The notes under the pieces were generated by a model, which saw only the letters and a list, made by a program, of their open reading frames with translations, had not been told where the DNA came from and did no database searches. Below, one piece after another: positions 54,305 to 64,000 of a stretch of 64,000 nucleotides of DNA. Positions within the stretch are counted from its first letter, which is position 1. Every line of letters begins with the position of its first letter. Origin of the DNA: Lepidodermella squamata (Eukaryota > Gastrotricha); assembly GCA_047495785.1 (NCBI GenBank), contig JBLDXI010000003.1, positions 3,410,001 to 3,474,000 on the forward strand, read 5' to 3'. Made by a program: the position numbers and the translations under genes.

Positions 54305-55403
54305 CTAGTAGTAGTGCTTGCCACCCTTCTTGCCTCCCTTCTTGCCGCCCTTCTTGCCGTAGCCACCATCGCGATAGCTGGCAGATTCACCGGCATGGAA
54401 GTCGTGGGTGGCGCGTTCAGCCGAGGCGGAGGCACGTTTGCGGCTGTGCTTGGCTCCAGCCTTGCGGGTGTGGGCAGAGTCGGAGACGGCGGTCTTCTTG
54501 CTGCCGGCCTTGTAGTCGCGGGCGTTGCGCGAGTCACGGGCAACGGAGGCCGAGGCGCGGCGGTGGTGGGCCTTGTTGCGCTTCGCCTTCTTCTCAGCAG
54601 CGGCGGCCGAGGCCTTCGAGTCGCGGGAAGCGTAGTCGGCAGAGTGGGCCTTGCGGGACTTCTTGCCGTGGGCCTTCTTGGCGGTCTTCTTGCGGCTGGC
54701 AGTGGTGGCGGCGCCGTCAGAATCGGCCTTGGCGAACTCTTGCGAGCCGGACTCGAAGCTGAACTTGTTGACCTTGTTGTGGCCCTTGTCGGTGAAGGTC
54801 TTCTTCTTGAACTCGATCACCTCGCCGGCCTTGTCGCGGGCCTGGTCCTTCTGGAAAGCAGCCTTGCGCTTGTGGTCGGCGCGGCCGGTCTTCTTGTTGC
54901 GCTTGTGCTTCTGGGCAGCGGCGGCGGCGCCAGAGTCGGCGTAGGCGTTGTCGTGCTTGGCGAAGGCAGCCGAGTCGCTCTTGCGGATCACGCGGTTGCG
55001 GCGCTTGCTGCCGGCCTTGGACTTCTTCTGGTCGTAGGCAGAGTCACGCTTGCCAGCCGAGGCGTAGCTGGCCGAGGCGCGTTCGGCGCTGGCCGATCGG
55101 GTCTTGATCAGCTTGCGCTTGTCGCTGGTCTTCTTGTTGTGAGAAGCATCGGCCGAGGCGTAGTCGAAGGCACCGTTTTCTTGTTCAGCAGAGGCGGACT
55201 TGCGGTCGTAGGTGTCGCGTTGGTCGACCGAGGCGGAGAAGGAGGCCTGTTTGCCACCCTTCTTACCACCCTTGCCTTTTCCATAGCCGCCAGCGAGGAC
55301 TGAAGCGCAAAATCATATATTTTCCGAGATATTGAAAATTACGCAAATACTCACCAGCCGACGACAAAAGCGCGATAACAGCAATAGCGAGAATAACCCT
55401 CAT
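54305..55403 (-). CDS. 347-residue secreted Lys/Ser/Ala-rich DKGH-family protein, group I
   Basis: Exons 55355-55403 and 54305-55299 encode 347 residues. The signal exon MRVILAIAVIALLSSA ends in phase 1. The mature chain starts GGYGKGKGGKKGGKQASF and then runs collinear with the protein encoded at 46097: SASVDQRDTYDRKSAS, ADASHNKKTSDKRK, SKAGSKRRNR, AAAAAQKHKRNKKTGR, VIEFKKKTFTDKGHNKVNKF, AATTASRKKTAKKAHG and HHRRASASVARDS. It ends in Gly-Lys repeats (GKKGGKKGGKKGG) and two Tyr. Divergence from the 46097 copy is greatest between the modules and in the tail. The Gly-Lys ends differ from the other copies and may set solubility or cross-linking. A C/EBP-like TTACGCAA (55503-55510) lies 100 bp upstream. 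Confidence 0.9.
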
Positions 55404-56533
55404 GGTTAAATAAAATCAGAAGAAATGAATAGATTGATCACAACAGCTTGATGAATAGGTTGAGAAAATACACCGGTCTTAAATATCGCGATAAGAGATG
55501 TGTTACGCAAAAGCGCCGCAAAAATTATTTCCACGCGCTTATTTTTTTGGCGCGTGTTACTTTGCTGCGCTCAGCGCGGCCCAGCGTGGGAAAGGAGAAT
55601 AATGTTTTCAAACAAGCTAAAAAAGGAGATCCACCTTAATCCAATTTTTCATTCCTAATTTTACAAATCCCTCGCAATGAGCTGTTCAGTTCCTGATTGC
55701 CAAACTTGCCTTGATGATGTTGCGTTGAAGCACCGTAAAAACGCTGAATGATAAGAAAACAAGTCGGTGTTCAGATTTCACAAATCAGCAACGTTTCCGT
55801 GCCACAATTTTGTTTTTTTGAGGAGAATCTATCATTTATCTGCTTGTTATCAACCAGGGTATCAAATGTAGCATTAGGTATTTGTAAACATGAAATGGGC
55901 ACATGGGAAAGTAAAAGGTTTTGCAACAAATGCTGAAGTTCACCAATCGATTATTTCCTGTTGTCTCTTGGACGAGTTACCTGCCGCATTGCTAGGTATT
56001 TCTTCGTCTGGTGTTGAAACTCAAAAAAAATATCGGTTGAATACAAAGATGATTCAGATTGGCCTACATTTAAATAGGTCACCGTTAAATATGCTTAATT
56101 TCGGAATGTCATCAACACACTTTTTATTGCACTCTCTTTCTTTAGACCGTACAAGTTGCGGGGTCAAACTGAAAGTTCACCTAATAATCAATGGAAAAAT
56201 AACAATTGTGATGAATCCTGTCCGCTATTTGGCTGATTTTTCTAAAATGCCGTCCAGAAATAAAATTCGCGCACGCGTTTTACAACGGAAACGGTGTCAA
56301 TTACAGCCACGTGACCGGCATCACCGCTTGTTCTTTTCTGGGTTTAAAGTTTAAATTTTTTGTTTACTGGGCCGACACGCGCTTCCGACGCGTGCGCGAG
56401 TGAGGCGATGCATAAAAATTGCGCAACAGGTTCTACACGAGTTTTAAAAGGCCGTACGCTTCTTAAACGTTTTCATCTATTCCTGCTGATAGTGAAATTA
56501 TTACTTTTTCAATTTAAATCCTACTGAAGAAAC
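55404..56533. other. Divergent intergenic region
   Basis: It holds the promoters of both flanking family members: TTACGCAA at 55503, CACGTG at 56308 and TTGCGCAA at 56419. Open frames at 55677-55751 (starting MSCSVPDC, faintly like a zinc-finger start) and 55890-56354 lack convincing gene structure. Confidence 0.5.
56308..56426 (+). promoter_or_regulatory. E-box and C/EBP-like site upstream of the 502-residue gene
   Basis: CACGTG at 56308-56313 and TTGCGCAA at 56419-56426, with CATAAAAA directly before the latter; the second site is 108 bp before the start codon. Confidence 0.5.
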
Positions 56534-58238
56534 ATGCGGATTTTTTTCCCGATCGCCATTGCGGCGCTATTCTGCGGTAACTTCAAAACATTTTTAAACA
56601 TTCTAAATAATTTAAAAAAATTAGGAAAAATTAATGGAAAATTTATTTAATTAATTCACGAGTGATTTGCGCTTTCGGACACCTCAATCAATTTTCATTT
56701 TAATTTTTTCTTATTTTAATTCAATTTAAAACGGAATTTAATTTGAAATTTTAATTTTTTCTGTAATTCAAGTTGCTGTTTCGGCTAACAACCGTTACGA
56801 CTCTGAAGATTCGCGTTCCTACTCTGACTACTCGGAATCGCGGCCGCACCACGGTCGTTACCGGAAGCACGGCTACAGCAGCGGCAGCGACAGCTACTCG
56901 CACGGTTCCGGCGGCTATTACCGCGGCTACAATGCCCGCGGAAACCCGATCAGGCTGCGCAACGCCGGGCCTGAGCAGCCTAGCGAGGCTAAGCCCGCCG
57001 CCATCCCGGCCGGTGGTGAACTGGACGTTGAGAAGTTCAAGGAATCTGGCAAGACGAAGATCGAAGCTGACGCCAAGTCCCTCGTAGCCAATGGCCAGAA
57101 CGTCCAGACTTTCGACAAGGCGGAAACCTCGAAGAAGACCGCCGAGGAGACCAAGGCGTCTGCTAAGGCCAAGTCGGAGAAGGAGAAGCTCGACATCTCC
57201 GTCAGCGCCACTGTTGAGGACAAGAAGTCGAAGAAGGACGCGAAGAAGTCGTGGAAGAAGAAGGCCAGCCACCAGCGCAAGAACTACAACAAGCACTCGC
57301 GTTCTAGCCAAGCGTCTACCTCTGCCAAGTCCAGGAACGAGAAGGCCAAGATCCGCGGCCGTGGCAAGTTCAACAAGCACGGCAAGAACAACCAGGAGTA
57401 CGAGGTTGACGCCGGCACTGAGAAGAAGCGCGATACTGACGTCATCACGTTCAGCCGCAACACCGACAAGGGCCACGATAAGACCTGGACCAAGAGCAAG
57501 GGCAAGACCAATACCGAGGACGCTGAATCTGGTGCTCTGAGCGGTTCGATCAAGACGAAGGCGTCCAAGAAGCACGCTAAGGCGAACAAGAAGGGCAAGA
57601 GCAAGGGCACGAAGAAGGGCTACTCGGCTGCCTCGAGGTACGCCAGCTACTCGTCCGACCAGCACGACAAGAAGCGGAAGCAGAAGGCCCGCCTCAGCGC
57701 CGACGTCAAGTACAACAAGGGCAAGAAGTACGCGAGTGCCAGCTACGAGAACAAGAAGAAGGCGAGCGAGAGCGCCTCGACGAAATCATCGAAGAAGGCG
57801 AACAAGGCGAAGATCGCGGCGAAGGATAAGTCCGTCTCTTACCACTCGAATTCCGAAGTTTCTATCAGCACCAAGAAGCAAGTCGCCCCGAAGAAGAAGG
57901 CGGTTAAGAAGCCTTCGAAGTCCGTAACCAAGGAATCGTCTGGTTCTCATTCGTACGTTCCCAAGAAGAAGCAACCGAAGAAGCAACCGAAGAAGGCCGC
58001 CAAAAAGCCGAAGAAGTCTGTTAGCAAGGAATCATCTGGCTCGCATTCGCCTGAGCCGAAGAAGCCCCAGCCGAAGAAGCCGAAAAAGCCGGTGCCGAAG
58101 AAGAAGCAGTCATCAAGCGGTGACAGCAAGAAGTCGAGCTACGAGTCGTGGAGCTACGACGGTAAGAAGGGCGGCAAGAAGGGCAAGAAAGCTGCCAAGG
58201 GCAAGAAGGGCGGTGCTTTCTTCGACTTGGATCATTAA
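56534..58238 (+). CDS. 502-residue secreted Lys/Ser-rich DKGH-family protein, group II
   Basis: Exons 56534-56576 and 56773-58238 encode 502 residues. The signal exon is MRIFFPIAIAALFC, phase 1, joining to VAVSANNRYD after the acceptor TTCAAG. A Tyr/Ser/His-rich start (SRSYSDYSESRPHHGRY) is followed by a helix-like Lys/Glu region. The family core then follows: KSWKKKAS, RGRGKFNKHGKNNQEYEV, DAGTEKK, ITFSRNTDKGHDKTWTKSKG and GALSGSIKTKASKK. Repeated KESSGSHS and PKK(P/K)Q motifs and a basic Gly-Lys tail end the protein. It is about 60% identical by eye to the core of the protein at 61283. A poly(A) signal is at 58372. There is no cysteine in the mature chain. Confidence 0.9.
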
Positions 58239-58590
58239 CGATAATACCAGAGAGGAATATGTGCTTTATTTTACCTAAAAATGTGTTCACCTGCCTTGTC
58301 GATTTAAACATAGTTTATGAATGAATTATGTTAGTAAAATTAGTTGAGCGAGTGATATTATGGATTACGCAAATAAAATCTGGCAGCTGGAAACTCGGAG
58401 CCTGTTGTTTTTTTTCAATATTTTCCTCTCAAGCCGCATTCCTATCATCTCGTACTATAAGGTCAATTTTCCATGGCACCTGGCATCTATCGACAAAAAA
58501 GTTTTCGTATAGAGTTCGGAAAATTCCTATTAGGTTCCAGAATGATTTGAAGACTTATCGATTATCTGTCGATTATCGGTTGTCTGAAAT

Positions 58591-59030
58591 ACGTCGCTGA
58601 GTTCAACGGACCAAATTTTAGCGGACCAGTGTTTCGGACTAGGTTGGAGGTGTGCCATAGGATTAGTCGATTCCCCCTGAAAAGTGCCATCCAATGACCT
58701 ACTATGCACACCTGAGCTAATTAGCCTCACTCGTGCGGTTGCAAACATCCAAGTACTACAACTTGATTCGGTCCGCTAAATTGGGTCCGCCGAGTTCAAC
58801 AAAGCCAGGGTTTTTGGAACTCAGCGGACCCAGGTTTAGCGGACCGCTCTGTTTACAGCAACCCCCTATTAAGATGGAATGCCATTTTGGGTCATAATTG
58901 ATCTCATTAGATGCGCCACACCTTGCCGCACTTGGCACTCAAGTGGCACACTTCGATGGTATCCATGATTAGGATATAAGAGGTGATTAGTGTGGTCCGC
59001 CAAGAAATGGTCCGTTGAACTCAGCGACGT
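58591..59030. mobile_element. Mutator-like MITE with 9-bp target duplication
   Basis: The 23-bp ends (58591-58613, beginning ACGTCGCTGAGTTCAACGGA) are perfectly complementary to 59008-59030. The element is bounded by a perfect 9-bp direct repeat, GTCTGAAAT, at 58582-58590 and 59031-59039. AGCGGACC motifs repeat in both subterminal regions. No coding potential is present. A 9-bp duplication is characteristic of Mutator-like elements. Confidence 0.88.
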
Positions 59031-60390
59031 GTCTGAAATGCAGTGAAAAGAAAAAATCTTGTTTTGCAATGGACTTAACCTGTCTAATGAGCAGATTGGG
59101 TGTGAACACCCTGAATTTAGGGTAAAAAATAATTTTAAATAAAAAATCCTAGGTTCGGTCATTAGCATAGATCATAGATTGAAAAATCCGCAATTGCAAA
59201 GAACTAAAGCCCAGAATGTTTTCGGAAAATATTTTTATTTTTCTTTCCCTATTGACACGTGCTTTTCCGATAGAGAAAAATTCGGGGATTAAGAATCTGA
59301 AAACCGTAGATCATCTACCGTTATTGAGATAATCCGGTGTCAAGTTGTCACGTGACCTTACCTTTTGTCGCACCTGGACGATTATCTCAAGAACGGTGAT
59401 AGCTAGGAAGCCGCTCTCAAAGAAAAAGTTCATCAGCGTGATGAGATCTATCTAGAAATGCATTCTGTTGGGTCATAGCGGTTATACTTCGTGCAAAATC
59501 GATTTTGAGGACACTTTAGTGCAGTTTGGTGACAGTCCCAAAAAACGGCTCCTAGCTCATCGCCAAGCCTACGAGACACTGGTCATTTATCCGTTTTCCC
59601 CGAATTTATACGATTTCCCAGCGCGGAGATATGCCTTTTAGACACCCTGGGGTTGTAGTCACCCTACAGGATTTTTTTAAAAATAGGGTGGCAGGAAAAG
59701 ATGCCGTTGGGCTCTAATGGGGAAACTTGATTTTAGAGATGGAACCTCATTTTTAGTGCTGCTAATATTATTTAGACTCGAAAAGGTTAAAAAGTAATGA
59801 GCATGAGATGACGACCATCAGATCAGTTCACCCGAAAAACTGAAGTATAAAAAACGCGCATTCTTTGCTGTGTAATTCATTTACAATTAAGGCAGCTCAC
59901 ATTTTAACCTGAACCTTTTTTCAGTACATACGAGAAACAGCAGCGCTAATTGCTAATTAAATTTTAAATTGGCGAACAGCAATTTAATAATTGCGAATTA
60001 AATCTGAAAAATATGTCCATTTTTATTAGCCTCATTTTCCAAACACGCGTCAATATATAAACGTCAAGGCTGTTGCGTGTATTCCAGCTTAGTACCACGT
60101 TTTGAATTTCTCGCTAGAACTAGAACTTGAATGTTATCATCTAATGTCCCCTAGGACTATATAAAATCTTTGTCCTACAAATGTTGGTTATTGGGGATCA
60201 TAAGGTGCAGCTACTTCCGATATCCCATTTCTGTTGTGTATTAAAGTTCGAAACACCATCGACTTCTGCTGCTTCTTAAATCCTAAATTTTCAGTTTCTC
60301 TATTAATCAAATAGCCGATCATTGGGTGGGCCAATATTTTAGTACAATGGCAGCCATCTGAAGGTAGATTGCATCTTCAATAATTAGCTC

Positions 60391-60587
60391 TAATGGGTGT
60401 GTTTTTTTTTACTCACCCCGAAATTTCGGGTCTCCCACTTCTGAAGCTCATCTTGAAATGAAAACTTTAGAGCTGTATAGAAGACTTCTTAGCCCGATGC
60501 CCGAAAGCCTCTGGTGGTTACATTTTATCCGCTGATTGAGCCTGAGCTTCCCGAAATTTCGGGGAGATTAAAAAAGCACACCCAATA
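60391..60587. repeat. Inverted-repeat element with CCCGAAATTTCGGG palindromes
   Basis: TAATGGGTGTG at 60391-60401 followed by a T run is mirrored by an A run and CACACCCAATA ending at 60587. The palindrome CCCGAAATTTCGGG lies just inside both ends (about 60418 and 60551). It is probably a small non-autonomous transposon. Confidence 0.6.
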
Positions 60588-61154
60588 ATAAAAATATAAT
60601 AAAATACTAATTTCAAGCAATTGGGAAAATATGTTCTAGTTCAAATTTTTTGTCTAGCAAATTTAGGCCACTCGTGGGGCGTATAAGTGTGTTCACGTGA
60701 TTTTTTTCCTATCGTCACAAAAAATCAATCAATCGCGCTATAAGGTGTCAATAATACGAATTAAAATGCGGTCAGAGCCATCATTATGATATTTTAAATA
60801 ATTGATTTTTCCGATAGGAGCTGAAGTACCATGAAGCTAAACAAAATCACAAGGTCATGGGTCATCAATATTCCCAGTATCAATCAACACTTTTTGAGGT
60901 ACAATTTTTGAAATTAAATTTCATTTTATTGTCCATGATTTATCATTAATTATTTGCTCATCTGTCGTATTTTCATCGCCCGCTGTATTATTTCTTTTCA
61001 GTTTTCTGAAAATTATCATTGTCGGAAATTCGGTCGAATCGGTTTTATCGGTGCCCGTGCCAAGAACTTCTCTCAGCGCAAAAATAACCACCCTGTGATG
61101 CGTAGCAAGTCGCGTGCCAAGGAAAGACGCGTGCCGCGCGCGAATCCACCGGGG

Positions 61155-61188
61155 TTGCGCAACACCTGAGCGGCGGGCGTTTTATAAG
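61155..61188 (+). promoter_or_regulatory. C/EBP-like site and TATA box
   Basis: TTGCGCAA at 61155-61162 and TATAAG at 61183-61188, about 95 bp before the start codon of the 708-residue gene. The spacing is close to that at 48420-48451. Confidence 0.55.
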
Positions 61189-61282
61189 AAAAAACACACG
61201 ACTCGTAAACATTTTTTCTTTGAAGTTTCAAGATATTTTTATAACTATTAATATTTATTTTATCAAGTATTGAAACTGTGTC

Positions 61283-63468
61283 ATGCGGGCATTGCTTACT
61301 ATCGTCGTAGCGGTAGCGCTGTTCGGTGAGTTTTAAAGACGCTTTTGCCGCGTTTCTTTATTCATGTTTTCCGTTCTTTTATAGCTGCCCTCACTGACGC
61401 CCAGCGAGGCCAGAAACCGGATCGAACACCAAAGGATGATACACCAAGGGAAGATCGTACTCCTAGGGAAGATCGTACTCCAAGAGAAGATAGGGCACCG
61501 AAAGAAGAACGAGTGGTTCCTGATGCTCCGCAAGAAGAGCGTTCTCCCAAGGAAGAACGACCTGCTAAAGAAGAACGGCCTGCGAAGGAAGAACGACCTC
61601 CCAAGGAAGAACAACCTGCTAAAGAAGAACGGCCTGCTAAGGAAGAACAGCCTGCGAAGGAAGAACGTCCTGCTAAAGAAGAACGGCCTGCTAAAGAAGA
61701 ACAACCTGCGAAGGAAGAACGACCTCCCAAGGAAGAACAACCTGCGAAGGAAGAACGGCCTCCGAAGGAAGAACAACCTGCTAAAGAAGAACGGCCTCCG
61801 AAGGAAGAACGTCCTCCCAAGGAAGAACAACCTGCGAAGGAAGAACGGCCTGCTAAAGAAGAACAACCTGCGAAGGAAGAACGTCCTCCCAAGGAAGAGC
61901 GGCCGCCGAAGGAAGAACAACCTGCGAAGGAAGAGCGTACTGTTCCAAGAGAAGAACGTGTTCCTGACGTTCCGAAGGAGGCTGCTCCGAGGGAAGAACG
62001 ACCTGCGAAAGAAGAACGTGCCGCGAGGATTCCAGTTGAGCGGACCGAAAGGAAAGAGATCGATCGTGAGGTGAGGCCCGAACGAGAAGAACGCAGTCGT
62101 GTGGTGCGGCCGGAAAGAACAGAGCGGCGCAAACCTCAGGATGAGGTGAGGTACAAGTCGAAGGGCCGCAAGAAGTATAGCGACAGCGACAAGGAGGTGA
62201 GCGCTGGTTATTCGGCCCGGGACACCGCTCAACGACGCAAGGCGAGAAGGAGCAGCTCAGAGCGCACCAAGGCGGCTGCGAAGAAGAAGTCGGCCAAGGA
62301 GAAGCTCGACATCGGCATCAGCGCCACTATTGAAGACGCCAAGTCGAAAAAGGACGCGAAGAAGTCGTGGAAGAAGAAGGCCAGCCGGTCGCGTGGTTCA
62401 TTAGCCAAACACTCCGATTCGTACAAGGCGTCTGCTGCTGCGAAATCCAGGAAGGAGGCTGCGAGGATCCGCGGCCGTGGCAAGTTCAACAAGCACGGCA
62501 AGTTCAACCAGGAGAATGAGATCGACGCCGGCACTGAAAACACCCGCAATACTGATGCCATCACGTTCACCCGCAATACCGACAAGGGTCACGATAAGAC
62601 CTGGACCAAGAACAAGGGCAAGGTCAACACCGAGTTCGGCGAAGGGGCTGCCCTGAGCGGTTCGATCGAGACGAAGGCGTCGAAGAAGAGCGCCAAGGCG
62701 AGCAAGAAGGGCAAGAGCAAGGCCGTCAAGGCGAGCAAGTCGTCTGCCTCGGAGTACGCCAGCTACTCGTCGAACCAGCTCGACAAGAAGCGGAAGCAGA
62801 AGGCCCGTCTGAGCGCTGATATCAAGTACAGCAAGGGCAAGAAGTACGCCAAGGCTAGCTACGAGAACAAGAAGAAATCGAGCGAGAGCGCCTCGGCCAA
62901 GACGTCGAAGAAGGCCAACAAGGCGAAGTTCGCGAAGAAGTCCAAGTCGGTTTCGTACAAGGCCAAATCTGAAGCTTCGTACAAGAGCAAGAAGCAAGTC
63001 GCCCCGGCTAAGAAGAAGGCTATCAGGAAGTCGAAGTCCGAATCTGAGGAATCATCTGGTTCTAATTCGGCGCCGAAGAAGCCCCAGTTCAAGAGACCGG
63101 TGAAGGTGGGAAAGAAGTCCAAAAGCGAGGAATCTTCCGGTTCCCATTCCTCAGGTTCAAAGAAGCCTCAGTTCAAGAGACCGGTGAAAGTGGCGAAGAA
63201 GCAAGGCAAGAAGTCCGAAAGTGAAGAATCTTCCGGTTCAGATTCGCCTGCTCCGAAGAAGCGACAGCAGAAGAAGTTCATCAAGAAGCAAGCGAAATCG
63301 AAGTCTGAAAGCGAATCCGTCTCATCGGCGCCGAAAAGGAACAAGAAGTTTGCCAAAGAATCTGAGAGCGATTCGCAAGAAGAGTTCAGCGGCAGCTACC
63401 AAGACAAGAAGAGCAACAAGTTTGGCAAGAAGAAAAACCGCAGCAGCTTCTTCAGCGATCTTCATTAG
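61283..63468 (+). CDS. 708-residue secreted DKGH-family protein, group II, with PAKEER hexapeptide array
   Basis: Exons 61283-61325 and 61385-63468 encode 708 residues. The signal exon is MRALLTIVVAVALF in phase 1. The N-terminal 200 residues hold more than 20 hexapeptides of the type PAKEER or PPKEEQ, encoded by an 18-bp tandem array (about 61540-61940), which is absent from the 502-residue paralog. The core matches that paralog: KSWKKKASRS, RGRGKFNKHGKFNQENEI, DAGTENTRN, ITFTRNTDKGHDKTWTKNKG and GALSGSIETKASKK. Repeated ESSGSxS units joined by PKKPQFKRPVK follow. The end is SFFSDLH, near FFDLDH of its partner. The acidic-basic hexapeptide block could form long single helices. The array is probably polymorphic. 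A poly(A) signal is at 63598. Confidence 0.9.
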
Positions 63469-64000
63469 ATTAATTTGAAACTGCTCTTGTCTCATTTATT
63501 AATCGATGCTTTACGTCTTTTTAGTGTGAAACTATAAATGTCTTCTGAGATAAATTACAAATTGTCAAAACAGAATGAAATTATTATACATTTATGAAAT
63601 AAAGCTGATTATTACACTCGAACTGAGTTTTTTATTATTCCTGATTGCCGATCGAGGTTTGATGCAGCTACCAACAAAACCTTGTCGTTTTGGAAACGAC
63701 TTAACACTCACAGGGGGTCGATAATTTCAAAGTAACATGCATTTCCACATTCCTACACGAAAACCGATAGATCCATAGATAGAAATTCAGCAATTCGGCG
63801 AAGTTTTTTCTAAAATTTTATTTGTTTCTACATTTTTATCCAAGTCGTTCATTGACCACAGCTTGGTTGAAAAACAGGGTTAGGTCAGGTTGAAAGCGAG
63901 AATCTCACGCCATGAATCATCGACAATGATTGAAAGTTTTATAAAAGTGAATATTGAGAAATATTTTTGTTTCAACCATCGAGCTGCCTATTTCAAAAAT
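63469..64000. other. 3' flank to the window end
   Basis: AT-rich sequence with the poly(A) signal of the preceding gene at 63598. No further gene is seen. Confidence 0.5.

Larger units (their letters stand above)
58239..61282. other. Transposon-bearing intergenic region
   Basis: This 3-kb gap holds the 9-bp-target-duplication element (58591-59030), an inverted-repeat element (60391-60587), a weak dispersed-repeat remnant near 60815-60890 and E-boxes at 59259 and 59359. No gene was seen between them. The promoter of the 708-residue gene is at its end. Confidence 0.55.

Noticed and set aside
54314-55303. 329-codon Leu/Gly/Val-rich plus-strand frame
   Set aside because: It is antisense to the 347-residue gene, which has a clear signal exon and paralogs; the plus frame has neither.
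55677-56354. Possible gene remnant starting MSCSVPDC and a 154-codon frame downstream
   Set aside because: The start faintly recalls a C2CH zinc finger, but the frame stops after 24 codons, no splice path joins it to the downstream frame, and that frame has no recognisable domain.
61333-62232. Long open frames opposite the PAKEER array
   Set aside because: They are mirror products of the 18-bp coding array on the other strand; they have no signal exon, no splice structure and repeat-only composition.

Overview
The window is animal nuclear DNA from a small, gene-dense genome. Most genes are split by very short spliceosomal introns (about 45-60 bp, GT...AG). The proteins are metazoan in type: a GPI-type lipocalin, two trypsin zymogens, a BTB-BACK protein, a MARVEL-like tetraspan, a DxD glycosyltransferase-like protein and a mucin-like membrane protein. 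I cannot name the phylum from the sequence. There are no tRNA, rRNA, CRISPR or prokaryotic features.

Layout: (1) 1-7338 is the 3' part of a huge Ser/Thr-rich single-pass membrane protein whose cytoplasmic tail carries about eleven basic repeats ending PFRPK. (2) 8.2-26.2 kb holds small secreted proteins, the lipocalin, the tandem protease pair, a Pro/Thr-repeat protein and the tetraspan gene. (3) 27.4-45.6 kb is mostly minus-strand genes for secreted, highly charged, low-complexity proteins, plus one glycosyltransferase-like gene. (4) 46-63.5 kb holds further Lys/Ser/Ala-rich secreted proteins, a Gly/Arg/His-rich SASASV-repeat protein, and the BTB gene with a broken copy beside it.

The central observation is a large cluster of secreted structural-looking proteins. 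Fifteen genes share one architecture: a 40-52 nt first exon encoding only a signal peptide, a phase-1 intron, then one or more exons of fast-evolving charged repeats. Five genes form two recognisable paralog groups (347, 348 and 720 aa; 502 and 708 aa) united by a DKGH core, and two more are distant relatives. Codon choice is strongly G/C-ending in the Lys/Ser/Ala-rich genes, unlike the AT-rich flanks, which suggests high expression. Upstream regions repeatedly carry a CACGTG E-box and/or a C/EBP-like TTGCGYAA site, so the cluster may be co-regulated, for example in a gland or epidermis making an extracellular material. That role is inference.

Between the genes lie several non-autonomous transposons recognisable from their ends alone. 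One has 23-bp inverted repeats and a perfect 9-bp target duplication (Mutator-like). Two share TA-flanked CCGTA termini. Others include a nested-hairpin element, an intronic element in one protease gene, and a dispersed fold-back family with at least seven copies. Many coding exons were reassembled here by hand from splice signals and reading-frame continuity. Each multi-exon model given as complete sums to a whole number of codons, but none has been tested against transcripts.
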